NCBI GenBank assembly: GCA_018401695.1
Contig: JAGYKD010000003.1
Location: 372,001 to 436,000, forward strand
DNA length: 64,000 nt
Source: Flavobacteriales bacterium
GTDB lineage: Bacteria; Bacteroidota; Bacteroidia; CAIKAF01
Direction of reading: 5' to 3'
This document shows, one piece after another, positions 33,642 to 41,603 of the stretch; position 1 is the first letter of the stretch; every line of letters starts with the position of its first letter. Both the position numbers and the translations under genes were made by a program. Under the pieces are notes generated by a model that saw nothing but the letters and a program-made list of their open reading frames with translations, was not told the DNA's origin and made no database searches.

Positions 33642-35036
33642 TTAATGGCTTGGCTCAGTTTGGTTTGCAGCCATGAGTTCCATAGCCAACTTAAGATGTT
33701 TTTTGTACAGCTTCTTCCAAGGCAGGGCCTCCACTTCTCTAGCAAAACTTCGGTCATGCCAAATGCTGGAAAAGCAGCCTCCATACTTACTTAGGGTTTC
33801 CATCATTTCTCGGGTTAAGTCCCATGCTTTTTTAGGGCTGCACACTTGATGATACCTAAATACCGTTTCCATCAAAGCGAATGGATGTATTCTTAAGGGG
33901 AGTTGCTTGTTGGTTCTAGGGTCAAAAGCAAAAAAACTGTGTGCAATTCCGGCTCTATAACCTAAGCTATGGGCATAACCCAAGGAATAATCGTGGGAAA
34001 AACCGGCAGCACTTGCTTCATGAACCCAGTCGGGCCAATCCATTTTTAAAAAATGCCGCCTTACATGTTTAAGGTCTTCTTCACTGCGAATAAAAGTTGC
34101 CAATGCTTGTTTTTCTCTTTCCAGAACATCCGGCCTTTTATAGCTTGCGTAGCTGGGATGCAAGGAAACAGGACCAATCTTCTTTAACCGTTTTATCAGC
34201 TTTTTGTAAGGCCTTTTGTTGGGAGGCAGGCCATGGTCGTATTTGCTTTTAGGGCTTGCCAGAACAAAAATCCTGACCCGAATATGATACCTCAAAATTT
34301 GTTTCCTAATCCAGAAATAGCCATCGTAGGGATCCTCAGCTTTTTTTAGCAAAAGTGATTGCCTGTTTTTAAAGTCTTCACCGGCGCCCTTGATTAAATC
34401 CAAGGCCAAGCCTCCCATATTTCGCCAAAGCGGTTTACCTTCAAATTTAAATCCATTGTCTATGTCAAGGGTGGACAAAAAGTCAAAATAGGGGGGAGGG
34501 AAAATAAGCCAAGGAAATAGTTCTTCCAAACGATTTAGTAAGACTCTCGCCCAAATATTTACCATGGGAAACTGCAAGAAATAATGCTTGAAGGCCAAGC
34601 TATCTTTGGCGGCAAAGCGGCCATGCGGGTCGCGCGGCCCCGGCAAATATTCTTCATACCTGCTCACCAACCAAAAAACAGCGGAGAATACATCAAAATC
34701 CGGCCATTCCTTAGCTTCCATTGGGAACAACTTTACATCCTTTCCTTTCCCCTTTACCGGTATATTCTCTCGCTCCAATCCCCATTCTTCTAAAAGTCCG
34801 GCGTTTGGAATGTACATGCCTTTTCTTACCGAGGCCATGCCGTAAAAAATAATGGGCTCCCCTTCTGCTACCTCATCTGCAGTCCGATAAACAGCATAGG
34901 GAATAGGCTTAGCCGGCAATTCCGAAAACAATAGCTCCAAAACGTAATGCAGCCGCTCCGATACTTGGGCGCATATTACATGAATTGTTGAGCCGTTTTT
35001 CATGGGCGTCAAAGGTAAGTTTTCCATAGAATCCAT
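33642..35036 (-). CDS. Polysaccharide deacetylase-like protein (DUF7033 type)
   Basis: Protein of about 464 aa with an N-terminal DUF7033-like region (about 1-165, with a WLVSRYEEY motif and PHGRF) and a C-terminal carbohydrate-esterase 4-like barrel. The deacetylase elements are STLDIDNGFKFEGKP (first metal/catalytic Asp), SLHPSYASYKRPDVL with the conserved His, and GFSHDYSLGYAHSLGYRAG. No signal peptide is visible. The start at 35036 (MDSMENLPL) or 35003 (MKNGSTIHV) is chosen because longer frames run into the promoter of the divergent regulator gene. Probable target is an extracellular or capsular polysaccharide precursor. Confidence 0.8.
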   Translation of the reverse strand: MDSMENLPLTPMKNGSTIHVICAQVSERLHYVLELLFSELPAKPIPYAVYRTADEVAEGEPIIFYGMASVRKGMYIPNAGLLEEWGLERENIPVKGKGKDVKLFPMEAKEWPDFDVFSAVFWLVSRYEEYLPGPRDPHGRFAAKDSLAFKHYFLQFPMVNIWARVLLNRLEELFPWLIFPPPYFDFLSTLDIDNGFKFEGKPLWRNMGGLALDLIKGAGEDFKNRQSLLLKKAEDPYDGYFWIRKQILRYHIRVRIFVLASPKSKYDHGLPPNKRPYKKLIKRLKKIGPVSLHPSYASYKRPDVLEREKQALATFIRSEEDLKHVRRHFLKMDWPDWVHEASAAGFSHDYSLGYAHSLGYRAGIAHSFFAFDPRTNKQLPLRIHPFALMETVFRYHQVCSPKKAWDLTREMMETLSKYGGCFSSIWHDRSFAREVEALPWKKLYKKHLKLAMELMAANQTEPSH

Positions 35037-35050
35037 GGAACGGCCTGATT

Positions 35051-35083
35051 TTTGCTTTCCCTCATCCAAAGCATGTACTTTTG
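35051..35083 (+). promoter_or_regulatory. Candidate promoter of the sigma-54 activator gene
   Basis: TTTG (35051-35054), 21 bases, TACTTTTG (35076-35083): an excellent match to the Bacteroidota -33/-7 consensus. Predicted start near 35089 favours the ATG at 35115 or 35097. Confidence 0.65.
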
Positions 35084-35114
35084 TCAAGTGCATTGAATGT
35101 GTAAATCTATTGAT

Positions 35115-36290
35115 ATGGCCCATATTTTGGTAATCGATGACCAACAAAGTGTTCGCAACAGTTTTAGAGAGGTACTGGAATACGAAGATTTTTCGGTAGA
35201 CGAGGCCGAAGACGGTCAAAAAGGGCTCGATTTGGTTAGAAAACAAGCCTACGATGCCGTTTTATGCGACATTAAAATGCCAAAAATGGACGGAATCGAA
35301 TTCCTTGAACGGGTGGTGGGTCTTGGCATTGAGGTCCCCATTATTATGATAAGCGGGCACGGAAACATTGAAACAGCCGTAGATGCCATTAAAAAGGGAG
35401 CCTACGATTATATTCCCAAACCTATTGATTTGCCACGCTTGTTGGTTACGGTGCGCAATGCCCTTGAAAAAAAAATATTGGTCACCGAGACCAAACAGTT
35501 AAAGAAAAAGGTTTCTAAAGGAAAAGTTCGTGATATTGTCGGTGAATCCGAACCAATCCGCAAAATCAAAGAGTTGATTGAGCGGGTTGCTCCTACCGAT
35601 GCACGGGTAATGGTGACCGGAAATAATGGAACCGGCAAAGAATTGGTGGCACGTTGGATACATGAGCTTAGCCCTAGGGCTTCGGGTCCCATGGTGGAAG
35701 TAAATTGCGCCGCAATTCCCTCCGAATTGATTGAATCCGAACTTTTTGGCCACGAAAAAGGCGCATTTACCTCCGCCGTAAAACAGCGCCAGGGAAAGTT
35801 TGAACTTGCCAATAAAGGAACCCTTTTTCTGGATGAAATTGGAGATATGAGCCTTTCCGCACAAGCCAAAGTCCTGAGGGCCCTCCAAGAGAGTAAAATT
35901 ACTAGAGTAGGTGGCGATAAAGAAATTAAGGTAGATGTGCGGGTGGTTGCTGCTACCAATAAAGATTTACGCAAGGAAATCGACGAAGGACGATTCCGCG
36001 AAGACTTGTTTCACCGCCTGAATGTAATTCCTATTCACGTTCCCAATCTTAACGACAGAAAGGAAGATATCCCCTTGTTGGCGCTCACCTTTTTGGAAGA
36101 AATTTTGGAAGACCAAGGAATGCCCAAAAAGACCTTTAGCTCCGATGCACTCGAGCAGCTGCAGCAAATTCAGTGGACAGGAAACATCCGTGAACTAAGA
36201 AATGTGGTGGAGCGGCTTATTATTCTTTGCGACCAAAAAATAACCGGTGAGGACGTTCAAATTTTTGCAAAGCCAAACAAGTCAGCTTAA
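35115..36290 (+). CDS. NtrC-type sigma-54 activator lacking a DNA-binding domain
   Basis: Response regulator (391 aa). The receiver (about 1-120) has the acidic pair D8-D9, phosphoacceptor D52 in LCDIKMPKMDG and K102 in IPKPI. The AAA+ domain (about 140-375) has Walker A GNNGTGKE (about 168-175), the sigma-54 contact loop as GAFTSA (consensus GAFTGA; about 216-221), Walker B TLFLDEIGDM and sensor region VRVVAATNKDL. WTGNIRELRNVVERL closes the domain. It then ends within about 20 residues (EDVQIFAKPNKSA): the Fis-type helix-turn-helix usual in NtrC proteins is missing. Start ATG 35115 gives MAHILVIDDQ; 35097 would add six residues. No histidine kinase is adjacent. Confidence 0.92.
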   Translation: MAHILVIDDQQSVRNSFREVLEYEDFSVDEAEDGQKGLDLVRKQAYDAVLCDIKMPKMDGIEFLERVVGLGIEVPIIMISGHGNIETAVDAIKKGAYDYIPKPIDLPRLLVTVRNALEKKILVTETKQLKKKVSKGKVRDIVGESEPIRKIKELIERVAPTDARVMVTGNNGTGKELVARWIHELSPRASGPMVEVNCAAIPSELIESELFGHEKGAFTSAVKQRQGKFELANKGTLFLDEIGDMSLSAQAKVLRALQESKITRVGGDKEIKVDVRVVAATNKDLRKEIDEGRFREDLFHRLNVIPIHVPNLNDRKEDIPLLALTFLEEILEDQGMPKKTFSSDALEQLQQIQWTGNIRELRNVVERLIILCDQKITGEDVQIFAKPNKSA

Positions 36291-36949
36291 TATTGCCTAG
36301 AGCCAAAGATTTGACTTCCTATGCGCAACATAGTGCTGCCTTGGTTTAGGGCTATTCCATAGTCTTGACTCATGCCCATACTCACCGTTTTCCACCCGGC
36401 ACCCGCCTCGGGTTTAGTTTCTTCAAACAGCTGCTTTAACCTGGCAAATTCGGACTCAATCCGGGCATTATCCTCCGTTAGACTTGCCATGCCCATTAAA
36501 CCACGTGGCTTAATGTAAGGATGGTCAAACAAAACTTCTTTTTGGATAAATTCCCTAAAGGCTTCCGGAGCAAATCCATACTTGCTCTCTTCCTGGGCAA
36601 GATGAATTTGAAACAAAATGCCTACCACTATTTGTTGCTTTTCCGATTCTTTTAATAGCTCTTTATACAACCTGGAGCTGTCAACGCTGTGAATTAAGTG
36701 CACCAAAGGCAAAACTTGCTTCACCTTATTGCGTTGCAAGTGGCCAATCATGTGCCAGCGTGTATCCTTGGGCATCATGGGTGCTTTTTGGCTTAACTCC
36801 TGCACTTTGTTTTCTCCAAAATCCCGTACGCCTATTTCATAGAGTTTTTTTATTGATTCTATGGGCTGGGTTTTTGATACAGCAACCAAACAAACATCAT
36901 TTGGAAGGCTGTTTTTTATCGTTTGATAAGCTTCCTCAGGGTAATTCAT
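36287..36949 (-). CDS. YggS family pyridoxal phosphate homeostasis protein
   Basis: PLP-binding protein of the YggS/PLPBP family (220 aa), a TIM-barrel protein that controls free PLP and so affects amino-acid and vitamin B6 metabolism. The PLP lysine is in LVAVSKTQP (about 25), followed by FGENKVQEL and WHMIGHLQRNK, then SVDSSRLYK, ESKYGF, RGLMGMASL and SMGMSQDYGIAL, all family hallmarks in order. Probably the end of the serC-serA-DUF1015 operon. Its stop overlaps that of the convergent regulator gene in a shared TTAA. Confidence 0.94.
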   Translation of the reverse strand: MNYPEEAYQTIKNSLPNDVCLVAVSKTQPIESIKKLYEIGVRDFGENKVQELSQKAPMMPKDTRWHMIGHLQRNKVKQVLPLVHLIHSVDSSRLYKELLKESEKQQIVVGILFQIHLAQEESKYGFAPEAFREFIQKEVLFDHPYIKPRGLMGMASLTEDNARIESEFARLKQLFEETKPEAGAGWKTVSMGMSQDYGIALNQGSTMLRIGSQIFGSRQY

Positions 36950-36957
36950 ACCGCAAG

Positions 36958-38151
36958 TTACAAAGCTTCTGCAAGGTCAAGCATAACCAAACCACTCAAA
37001 AGTTTTGGCTCAAACCAAGTAGATTTTGGAGGCATGTGGTCCCCTCGGTCGGCAATGGCTCTAACCTGTTTGTGGCTAACCGGAGGCAGCGCAATGGCTA
37101 CTTGCCACTTTCCTCCCTTCACTTTGGCTTCAAGGCTTTGTTGGCTTATATCACCGCCCAAGAAACCAAGTCTATTGTCTTTCCGTGGGTCTTCAATGCC
37201 TAAGTCCGGTCCCAATACTTCGTTCTGCAATTTTTCGGAGGCGATATCCAACAAACCCCAAACTTCTTTGGGCCGCAAAACATACCAATGCTCCTTTACA
37301 AACATGGCAAGCTCTCCCTGCGGAGGGGGAAAAGAAGCCAAGCCTTGCGTGACATAGAAATACCGGTTCCAAAGCTTCCAGAAAGCTTCACCCTCCAATG
37401 CATCAAGGCCTCTTAATAAACGATGAAAAGGCAATAGGCCGGCCTCTTCTTCCGGAAAAACAGCACAAAGTAAATACTGATCACCTCCGGTACTCCGTCC
37501 TTGCGCTTTGCGTGCTTCGGCAAGTCGAAAGGAAGAGGCCATGCGGTGGTGACCATCGGCAATGTAAAAGCAGGAAACCTGCGAAAAGTATTGGCCAATA
37601 GACGCCACATCTTGAGGTTGGCTTATGCGCCAAAGTTCATGTGTGCCAAAAGCCTCCATGGCAAATTGCACATCCGGAGCCTTGCTCAATACATCTTGAA
37701 TGGGAGGCTTTTCTCCTTCCGGAGCAACATAGGTTAAGTATACCGGCTCTGCGTTAAGGTTGAGTTGACCCAAATAGGTACTTAGTTGGGCTTCTCGAAC
37801 TTCTAGGGTGTCTTCGTGCTTTTTTAGCTGAGCTGCTCCTTCTTCTCCAAAAGCAGGTACAACGCCTATGATGCCGGTATAGACTTTGCTATGGTTGTAT
37901 TGCCTATACAAATAATAGCCGGCCTGACCATCTCGAGCAAAAATCCCGCGCTTTAGCATCTCCTCAAAAATAACACGGCGGTTTTCTCCCAAATTTTCTT
38001 GGGCCAAAATCACTTGAACGTAACAATCCGGAGCTTCTGCTTTGAGCCTCTCCAAATCTTGAGGAGTGTAGCGGTCAAAAGGAAGACTAACAATAGACGC
38101 TGCGTCTTTAGCCCGCGGCAGCAAGCCGTGAAAGGGCTTTAAAACGGCCAT
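36958..38151 (-). CDS. DUF1015 protein
   Basis: A 397-aa protein of family DUF1015, widespread in bacteria and archaea, function unestablished. The diagnostic stretch SCFYIADGHHRMASSFRLAE is at about 193-212, with the conserved DGHHR. VYTGIIGVVPAF and the C-terminal GAIADRGDHMPPKSTWFEPK region are also conserved (read as IADRGDHMPPKSTWFEPK). Three bases separate it from serA and eight from the YggS gene. The frequent link of this family to serine genes suggests a role in serine or amino-acid metabolism, but this is inference. Confidence 0.9.
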   Translation of the reverse strand: MAVLKPFHGLLPRAKDAASIVSLPFDRYTPQDLERLKAEAPDCYVQVILAQENLGENRRVIFEEMLKRGIFARDGQAGYYLYRQYNHSKVYTGIIGVVPAFGEEGAAQLKKHEDTLEVREAQLSTYLGQLNLNAEPVYLTYVAPEGEKPPIQDVLSKAPDVQFAMEAFGTHELWRISQPQDVASIGQYFSQVSCFYIADGHHRMASSFRLAEARKAQGRSTGGDQYLLCAVFPEEEAGLLPFHRLLRGLDALEGEAFWKLWNRYFYVTQGLASFPPPQGELAMFVKEHWYVLRPKEVWGLLDIASEKLQNEVLGPDLGIEDPRKDNRLGFLGGDISQQSLEAKVKGGKWQVAIALPPVSHKQVRAIADRGDHMPPKSTWFEPKLLSGLVMLDLAEAL

Positions 38152-38154
38152 AGC

Positions 38155-39123
38155 TTAGGAAAAATGCTCCACCAACCGTTCCACCATTTCTTCCCCAATC
38201 CTTTCCTGAGCCTCCTGTGTTGATCCACCAATGTGAGGGGAAACAGAAATCTTGTCGTGGTTCAGTAATGCGACTTTGGGTTTGGGCTCCCCCTCAAATA
38301 CATCGAGGCAGGCAAAGCCTACTTTTCCACCGGCTATGGCCTCCAACAAGGCTTCTTCATCCAGTATTCCTCCGCGGGCCGTATTGATGAGTACCACTCC
38401 ATCCTTCATTTGTTTCATCTCGGCAGAACCAATCAAGGCTTTACCGTCCTCAGGCATGGGAACATGGAAAGTAATGGCATCGCTGTGCTCAAACACTTCT
38501 TCCAAACCTACGGTGTCGTATTGAATGGTAAAAGTGTCTCCTGTTTGCAAAAAATCGATGTCCAATTCGGCCTGCTTTACCACCGGGTCGTAGGGCAATA
38601 CACGCATTCCCAAACCTAAAGCTATTTTGGCCGTGGCCTGTCCAATCCGTCCAAAGCCCACAATACCCAATGTTTTTCCTTTCAATTCAAAGGCAGAAGC
38701 ATAGGATTTTTTGAGCGCAGAAAACTCTTCTTGTCCCCTTAATGGCATTACTCTGTTGCTGTGGTGCAAAAAACGGGCTACCGAAAACAGGTGGGCAAAC
38801 ACCGATTCGGCCACCGAGTGGGTAGAACTATTGGGGGTATTGGTTACTGTTCTTCCTAAGGAACGACCATAATCTACATCAATATTGTCCATCCCTACAC
38901 CGCCGCGACCTACAAACTCCAAGTTAGGACAGGCATCAAACAAGGAGGCGCGAACTTTGGTGGCAGAGCGCACCAATAGAGCTTTTACCTCTTCTTGATT
39001 TATATAGCTTGCTAGGTCTTCTTGGGCTACCTTATCGGTAATTACCTCAAAGCCTTTTTCGCGTAAGGAGGCTATGGCATCGGCTGCCAAGCCATCGTTG
39101 GCTAAAATTTTGACTCTTTTCAT
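38155..39123 (-). CDS. serA: D-3-phosphoglycerate dehydrogenase, short form
   Basis: First enzyme of phosphorylated serine synthesis, NAD-dependent. At 322 aa it is the short form, with catalytic and Rossmann domains and no ACT regulatory domain, so probably not serine-inhibited in the E. coli way. GRGGVGMDNIDVDYG (about 72-86), the nucleotide motif LGIVGFGRIGQATAKIALGLG (shown as two parts, GIVGFGRIGQA at about 151-161), Arg in INTARGGILDE, and the catalytic His in SVSPHIGGSTQEAQ. It overlaps serC by one base, giving a coupled operon. Confidence 0.95.
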   Translation of the reverse strand: MKRVKILANDGLAADAIASLREKGFEVITDKVAQEDLASYINQEEVKALLVRSATKVRASLFDACPNLEFVGRGGVGMDNIDVDYGRSLGRTVTNTPNSSTHSVAESVFAHLFSVARFLHHSNRVMPLRGQEEFSALKKSYASAFELKGKTLGIVGFGRIGQATAKIALGLGMRVLPYDPVVKQAELDIDFLQTGDTFTIQYDTVGLEEVFEHSDAITFHVPMPEDGKALIGSAEMKQMKDGVVLINTARGGILDEEALLEAIAGGKVGFACLDVFEGEPKPKVALLNHDKISVSPHIGGSTQEAQERIGEEMVERLVEHFS

Positions 39124-40193
39124 TATCCGAATTTTTGAGCAAATTGGTTCATAACATCTACCAACACATGCACACTTTCCAAAGGAAGGGCGTTGTACAT
39201 GCTTGCCCTATACCCACCTACCGATCGATGTCCTTTGAGTCCACTAATACCTGCCTCTTTAAGCATGGCATCAAAATGCGATTTTAGGCCTTCGTCTTCC
39301 AGCAAAAAGGTGGCATTCATGCCCGAACGAACGGAAATATCTACCGTGCCTTTAAACATGGGGTTTCTATCCAGCGCTTGGTAAAACGAGTCTTTTTTAA
39401 GTTGATTTATCTTGCCAATCCATTCCAAACCTCCGTTTTCCTTTAACCATTCCAGGGTCAACATGGTCACATAAATGGCAAATACCGGTGGAGTATTGAA
39501 CATGGATTCTTTGGAGGCGTGTACCTTATAATCCAACATAGTTGGAATATCTCGATCTGTTTTTCCTAGCGCTGATTTTTTTACAATTACCAGAGTGGTG
39601 CCGGCAGGTCCTATGTTTTTTTGTGCCCCTGCATAAATTAAATCGAACTTTTCGGCATCGAATGGCCGACTGAACATATCGCTGGACATATCGCAAACCA
39701 AGGGGCATTTTGCCTCAGGAAACTCTTGATACTGGGTTCCGTAAATGGTGTTGTTGCTTGTAAAATGCAGGTAGTCTGCATCGGCAGGAGCCACGATATC
39801 AGGCAAATAGGTATACTGCTTATCAGCCGAGGAACCCACAACTTCTACCCGTCCCACACGCTTGGCTTCTTTGATGGCATTCGAGGCCCAGGTTCCGGTA
39901 TCGACGTAGGCTGCATATCCTTTGTTGCTCAAAAGATTAAGCGCCGACATGTAAAATTGCATGCTGGCCCCACCTTGCAAATACATAACCTCGTACTCGT
40001 TTGGGGATAGGCCGGACAGCTCATATACCAACTGCCGTGCACGTTCCATAACTTCTACAAACTCTGGTCCGCGATGCGAAACTTCAATCAAGGACAATCC
40101 TTTGTCTTGGTAATTTTTGACGGCCTCAGAGGCTTTGCGTAACACTTCTTCGGGCAAAATGGCCGGCCCTGCACTGAAATTGTGGATTTTCAT
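39123..40193 (-). CDS. serC: Phosphoserine aminotransferase
   Basis: PLP enzyme that transaminates 3-phosphohydroxypyruvate to phosphoserine (356 aa). HNFSAGPAILPEEVL (about 3-17) is the typical start. The PLP lysine lies in YAGAQKNIGPAGTT (Lys near 196), after DMSSDMFSRPFD. MYNALPLESVHVLVDVM ends the protein as in other SerC. First gene of the operon serC-serA-DUF1015-YggS, so serine synthesis and PLP homeostasis are linked in one transcript. Confidence 0.96.
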   Translation of the reverse strand: MKIHNFSAGPAILPEEVLRKASEAVKNYQDKGLSLIEVSHRGPEFVEVMERARQLVYELSGLSPNEYEVMYLQGGASMQFYMSALNLLSNKGYAAYVDTGTWASNAIKEAKRVGRVEVVGSSADKQYTYLPDIVAPADADYLHFTSNNTIYGTQYQEFPEAKCPLVCDMSSDMFSRPFDAEKFDLIYAGAQKNIGPAGTTLVIVKKSALGKTDRDIPTMLDYKVHASKESMFNTPPVFAIYVTMLTLEWLKENGGLEWIGKINQLKKDSFYQALDRNPMFKGTVDISVRSGMNATFLLEDEGLKSHFDAMLKEAGISGLKGHRSVGGYRASMYNALPLESVHVLVDVMNQFAQKFG

Positions 40194-40269
40194 GTTGTGA
40201 TGTTGCGGTTGTACCTATTGCAAAGAAATAAAAATTCGGTCAATGCTAAGGCTTAAGTTTTTACAATTT

Positions 40270-40414
40270 GGGGCGCCGGGCGGGCCCTTGCCTATACTCC
40301 GGTGTGGCAAAGCCTCTTGGCTGCAAGGGCAGGCGGGAGCTTCCTTTGGTCGCTCCGCCTGCCCCGCAGCCAAGGACTTTGCCACATCCGGGGTATCGGC
40401 GCGGTCCCTGCGCC
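40270..40414 (-). repeat. GC-rich palindromic intergenic element, copy 5
   Basis: The longest and best-paired arms of the family: 40295-40340 and 40352-40395, about 44-46 bases each with few mismatches, separated by about 11 bases (cores TGTGGCAAAG, CTTGGCTGC, GGGCAGGCGG). On the minus strand it begins GGCGCAGGGACCGCGCCGAT and ends GCCCGGCGCCCC. It lies between the DUF4476 terminator and the serC leader. Confidence 0.8.
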
Positions 40415-40450
40415 AAAAAAAAAATCCGCCTTTTGGCGGATTTTTTTTTA
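40415..40450. terminator. Bidirectional intrinsic terminator after the DUF4476 gene
   Basis: Perfect stem ATCCGCC / GGCGGAT with a TTTT loop, flanked by ten A and nine T. The T-run overlaps the stop codon of the minus-strand DUF4476 gene. It directly abuts palindromic element copy 5. Confidence 0.9.
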
Positions 40451-41491
40451 ATCATTTATGTTGGTTCGCGCCCATTTTAAAAATTCGTCGAACTCTGATT
40501 TGGTTTTACTAAAGGTAAAGTTGCTTGTTAGGGTATAGTAGTTTTCTCTTTCGCTTTTGCCCACTCTACGGTAAACGTAAATGGCAAAATTGAGTTTGGT
40601 TTCATCATAGGTAAATAACTCCATGACACCTTTTACTTGAGCCAGGCTAAAACATTTGGAATCGGCCATGCGCTTGGCGGAGTTTAGCATTTCTTCCTCA
40701 AAACTTTGGTCTTTAATGGTGGCCACTCCCTGACGGTATTCGTTGTCCCACATGCCATTCACACAAAATATATCTCGTTCTGCCATTTCATAACGGCCCG
40801 AACCGGAACTTGCGCTTCCTTGATTATCGTCCATTTCGTCCCAACCATCGTCTTGGTTGCCCATGTGTCCCATATTACCTCCGCTAGTAGTGGTGGTGGT
40901 GGTGGTGGTGGTACTAGACATGTTCACATTTCCATTACCCATGCCATCGTTTACGTTCATGTTTACTCCCATGCCCATTCCGTTGTCGTTGGCATTTACA
41001 CCAAAACTAATGGCCACAGAGCCATTGCCTTGGTTTCCGCCGGTGGTAGTGGTAGTGGTGGTGCTTCCTCCTTGCACATTTCCGTTCATGGATCCCCCCA
41101 TATTTCCTTGGTTCATGGATCCGTCGCCATCCACAGGTGTGCGGGTTACGGCAGGGGCTGTGCTTCCGGCCGGAGCTTCCGAAACGTAGCGGTAGGTCCA
41201 TTTGCCTTTGTTGTTTTGGCGAATGGCGTAGGTAACTTCTTTGGTGGGTGCCACCATAACCCCTTTGTTAAATTCCCCAAAGGCCGGCTCTTCAAATACC
41301 ACCCGGGTTTGGACAAATTCGGTGTTGATTCCGTCAAAGCGGGCATTGGTGCCGGGAGTTAACGATACTTGTTGGCCGTTAACGTACAACGAAAAGCGTT
41401 CGCCGTTTTCTGAGAAAACGATAAGGCTGCCCTGGGCAAGAAGGGATGTTCCAAGGCTAAGGAACGCAAGGCTGGTAATAAGCGTTTTCAT
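40448..41491 (-). CDS. Secreted DUF4476 protein with Thr- and Asn/Gly/Met-rich linker
   Basis: Predicted secreted protein of 347 aa. Signal peptide about 1-19 (ending SLLAQ). Residues about 20-110 form a small beta-rich domain (LIVFSENGERFSLYVNGQQV). The centre (about 115-235) is low-complexity: Asn, Gly, Met and Ser with two runs of 7 and 9 Thr. The C-terminus (about 245-345) is a DUF4476 domain, a helical repeat common in Bacteroidota envelope proteins. The Thr runs come from GGT/GGTGGT-type tracts, so their length may vary between strains in frame. Function unknown. Confidence 0.82.
   Translation of the reverse strand: MKTLITSLAFLSLGTSLLAQGSLIVFSENGERFSLYVNGQQVSLTPGTNARFDGINTEFVQTRVVFEEPAFGEFNKGVMVAPTKEVTYAIRQNNKGKWTYRYVSEAPAGSTAPAVTRTPVDGDGSMNQGNMGGSMNGNVQGGSTTTTTTTGGNQGNGSVAISFGVNANDNGMGMGVNMNVNDGMGNGNVNMSSTTTTTTTTTSGGNMGHMGNQDDGWDEMDDNQGSASSGSGRYEMAERDIFCVNGMWDNEYRQGVATIKDQSFEEEMLNSAKRMADSKCFSLAQVKGVMELFTYDETKLNFAIYVYRRVGKSERENYYTLTSNFTFSKTKSEFDEFLKWARTNIND
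40890..40914. repeat. Triplet tract coding for polythreonine
   Basis: About seven uninterrupted GGT triplets (ACC on the coding strand) within the DUF4476 gene, with a second, interrupted tract at about 41040-41065. Slippage would change linker length but not the frame. Confidence 0.85.
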
Positions 41492-41603
41492 AAACTTTAA
41501 TGTTTCATTTTTAAAATGTATAGCAAGGCTTGTGCCAAAAAATCGTTCCCTGCTCCAAAGATAGGAAACAGGGAACGAAAAATTTGGTTCAACAGGGCTT
41601 TAT

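Noticed and set aside
40706..41362. Plus-strand frames opposite the DUF4476 gene, rich in Val, Gly and His.
   Set aside because: Created by the GGT tracts and the coding bias of the minus-strand gene.
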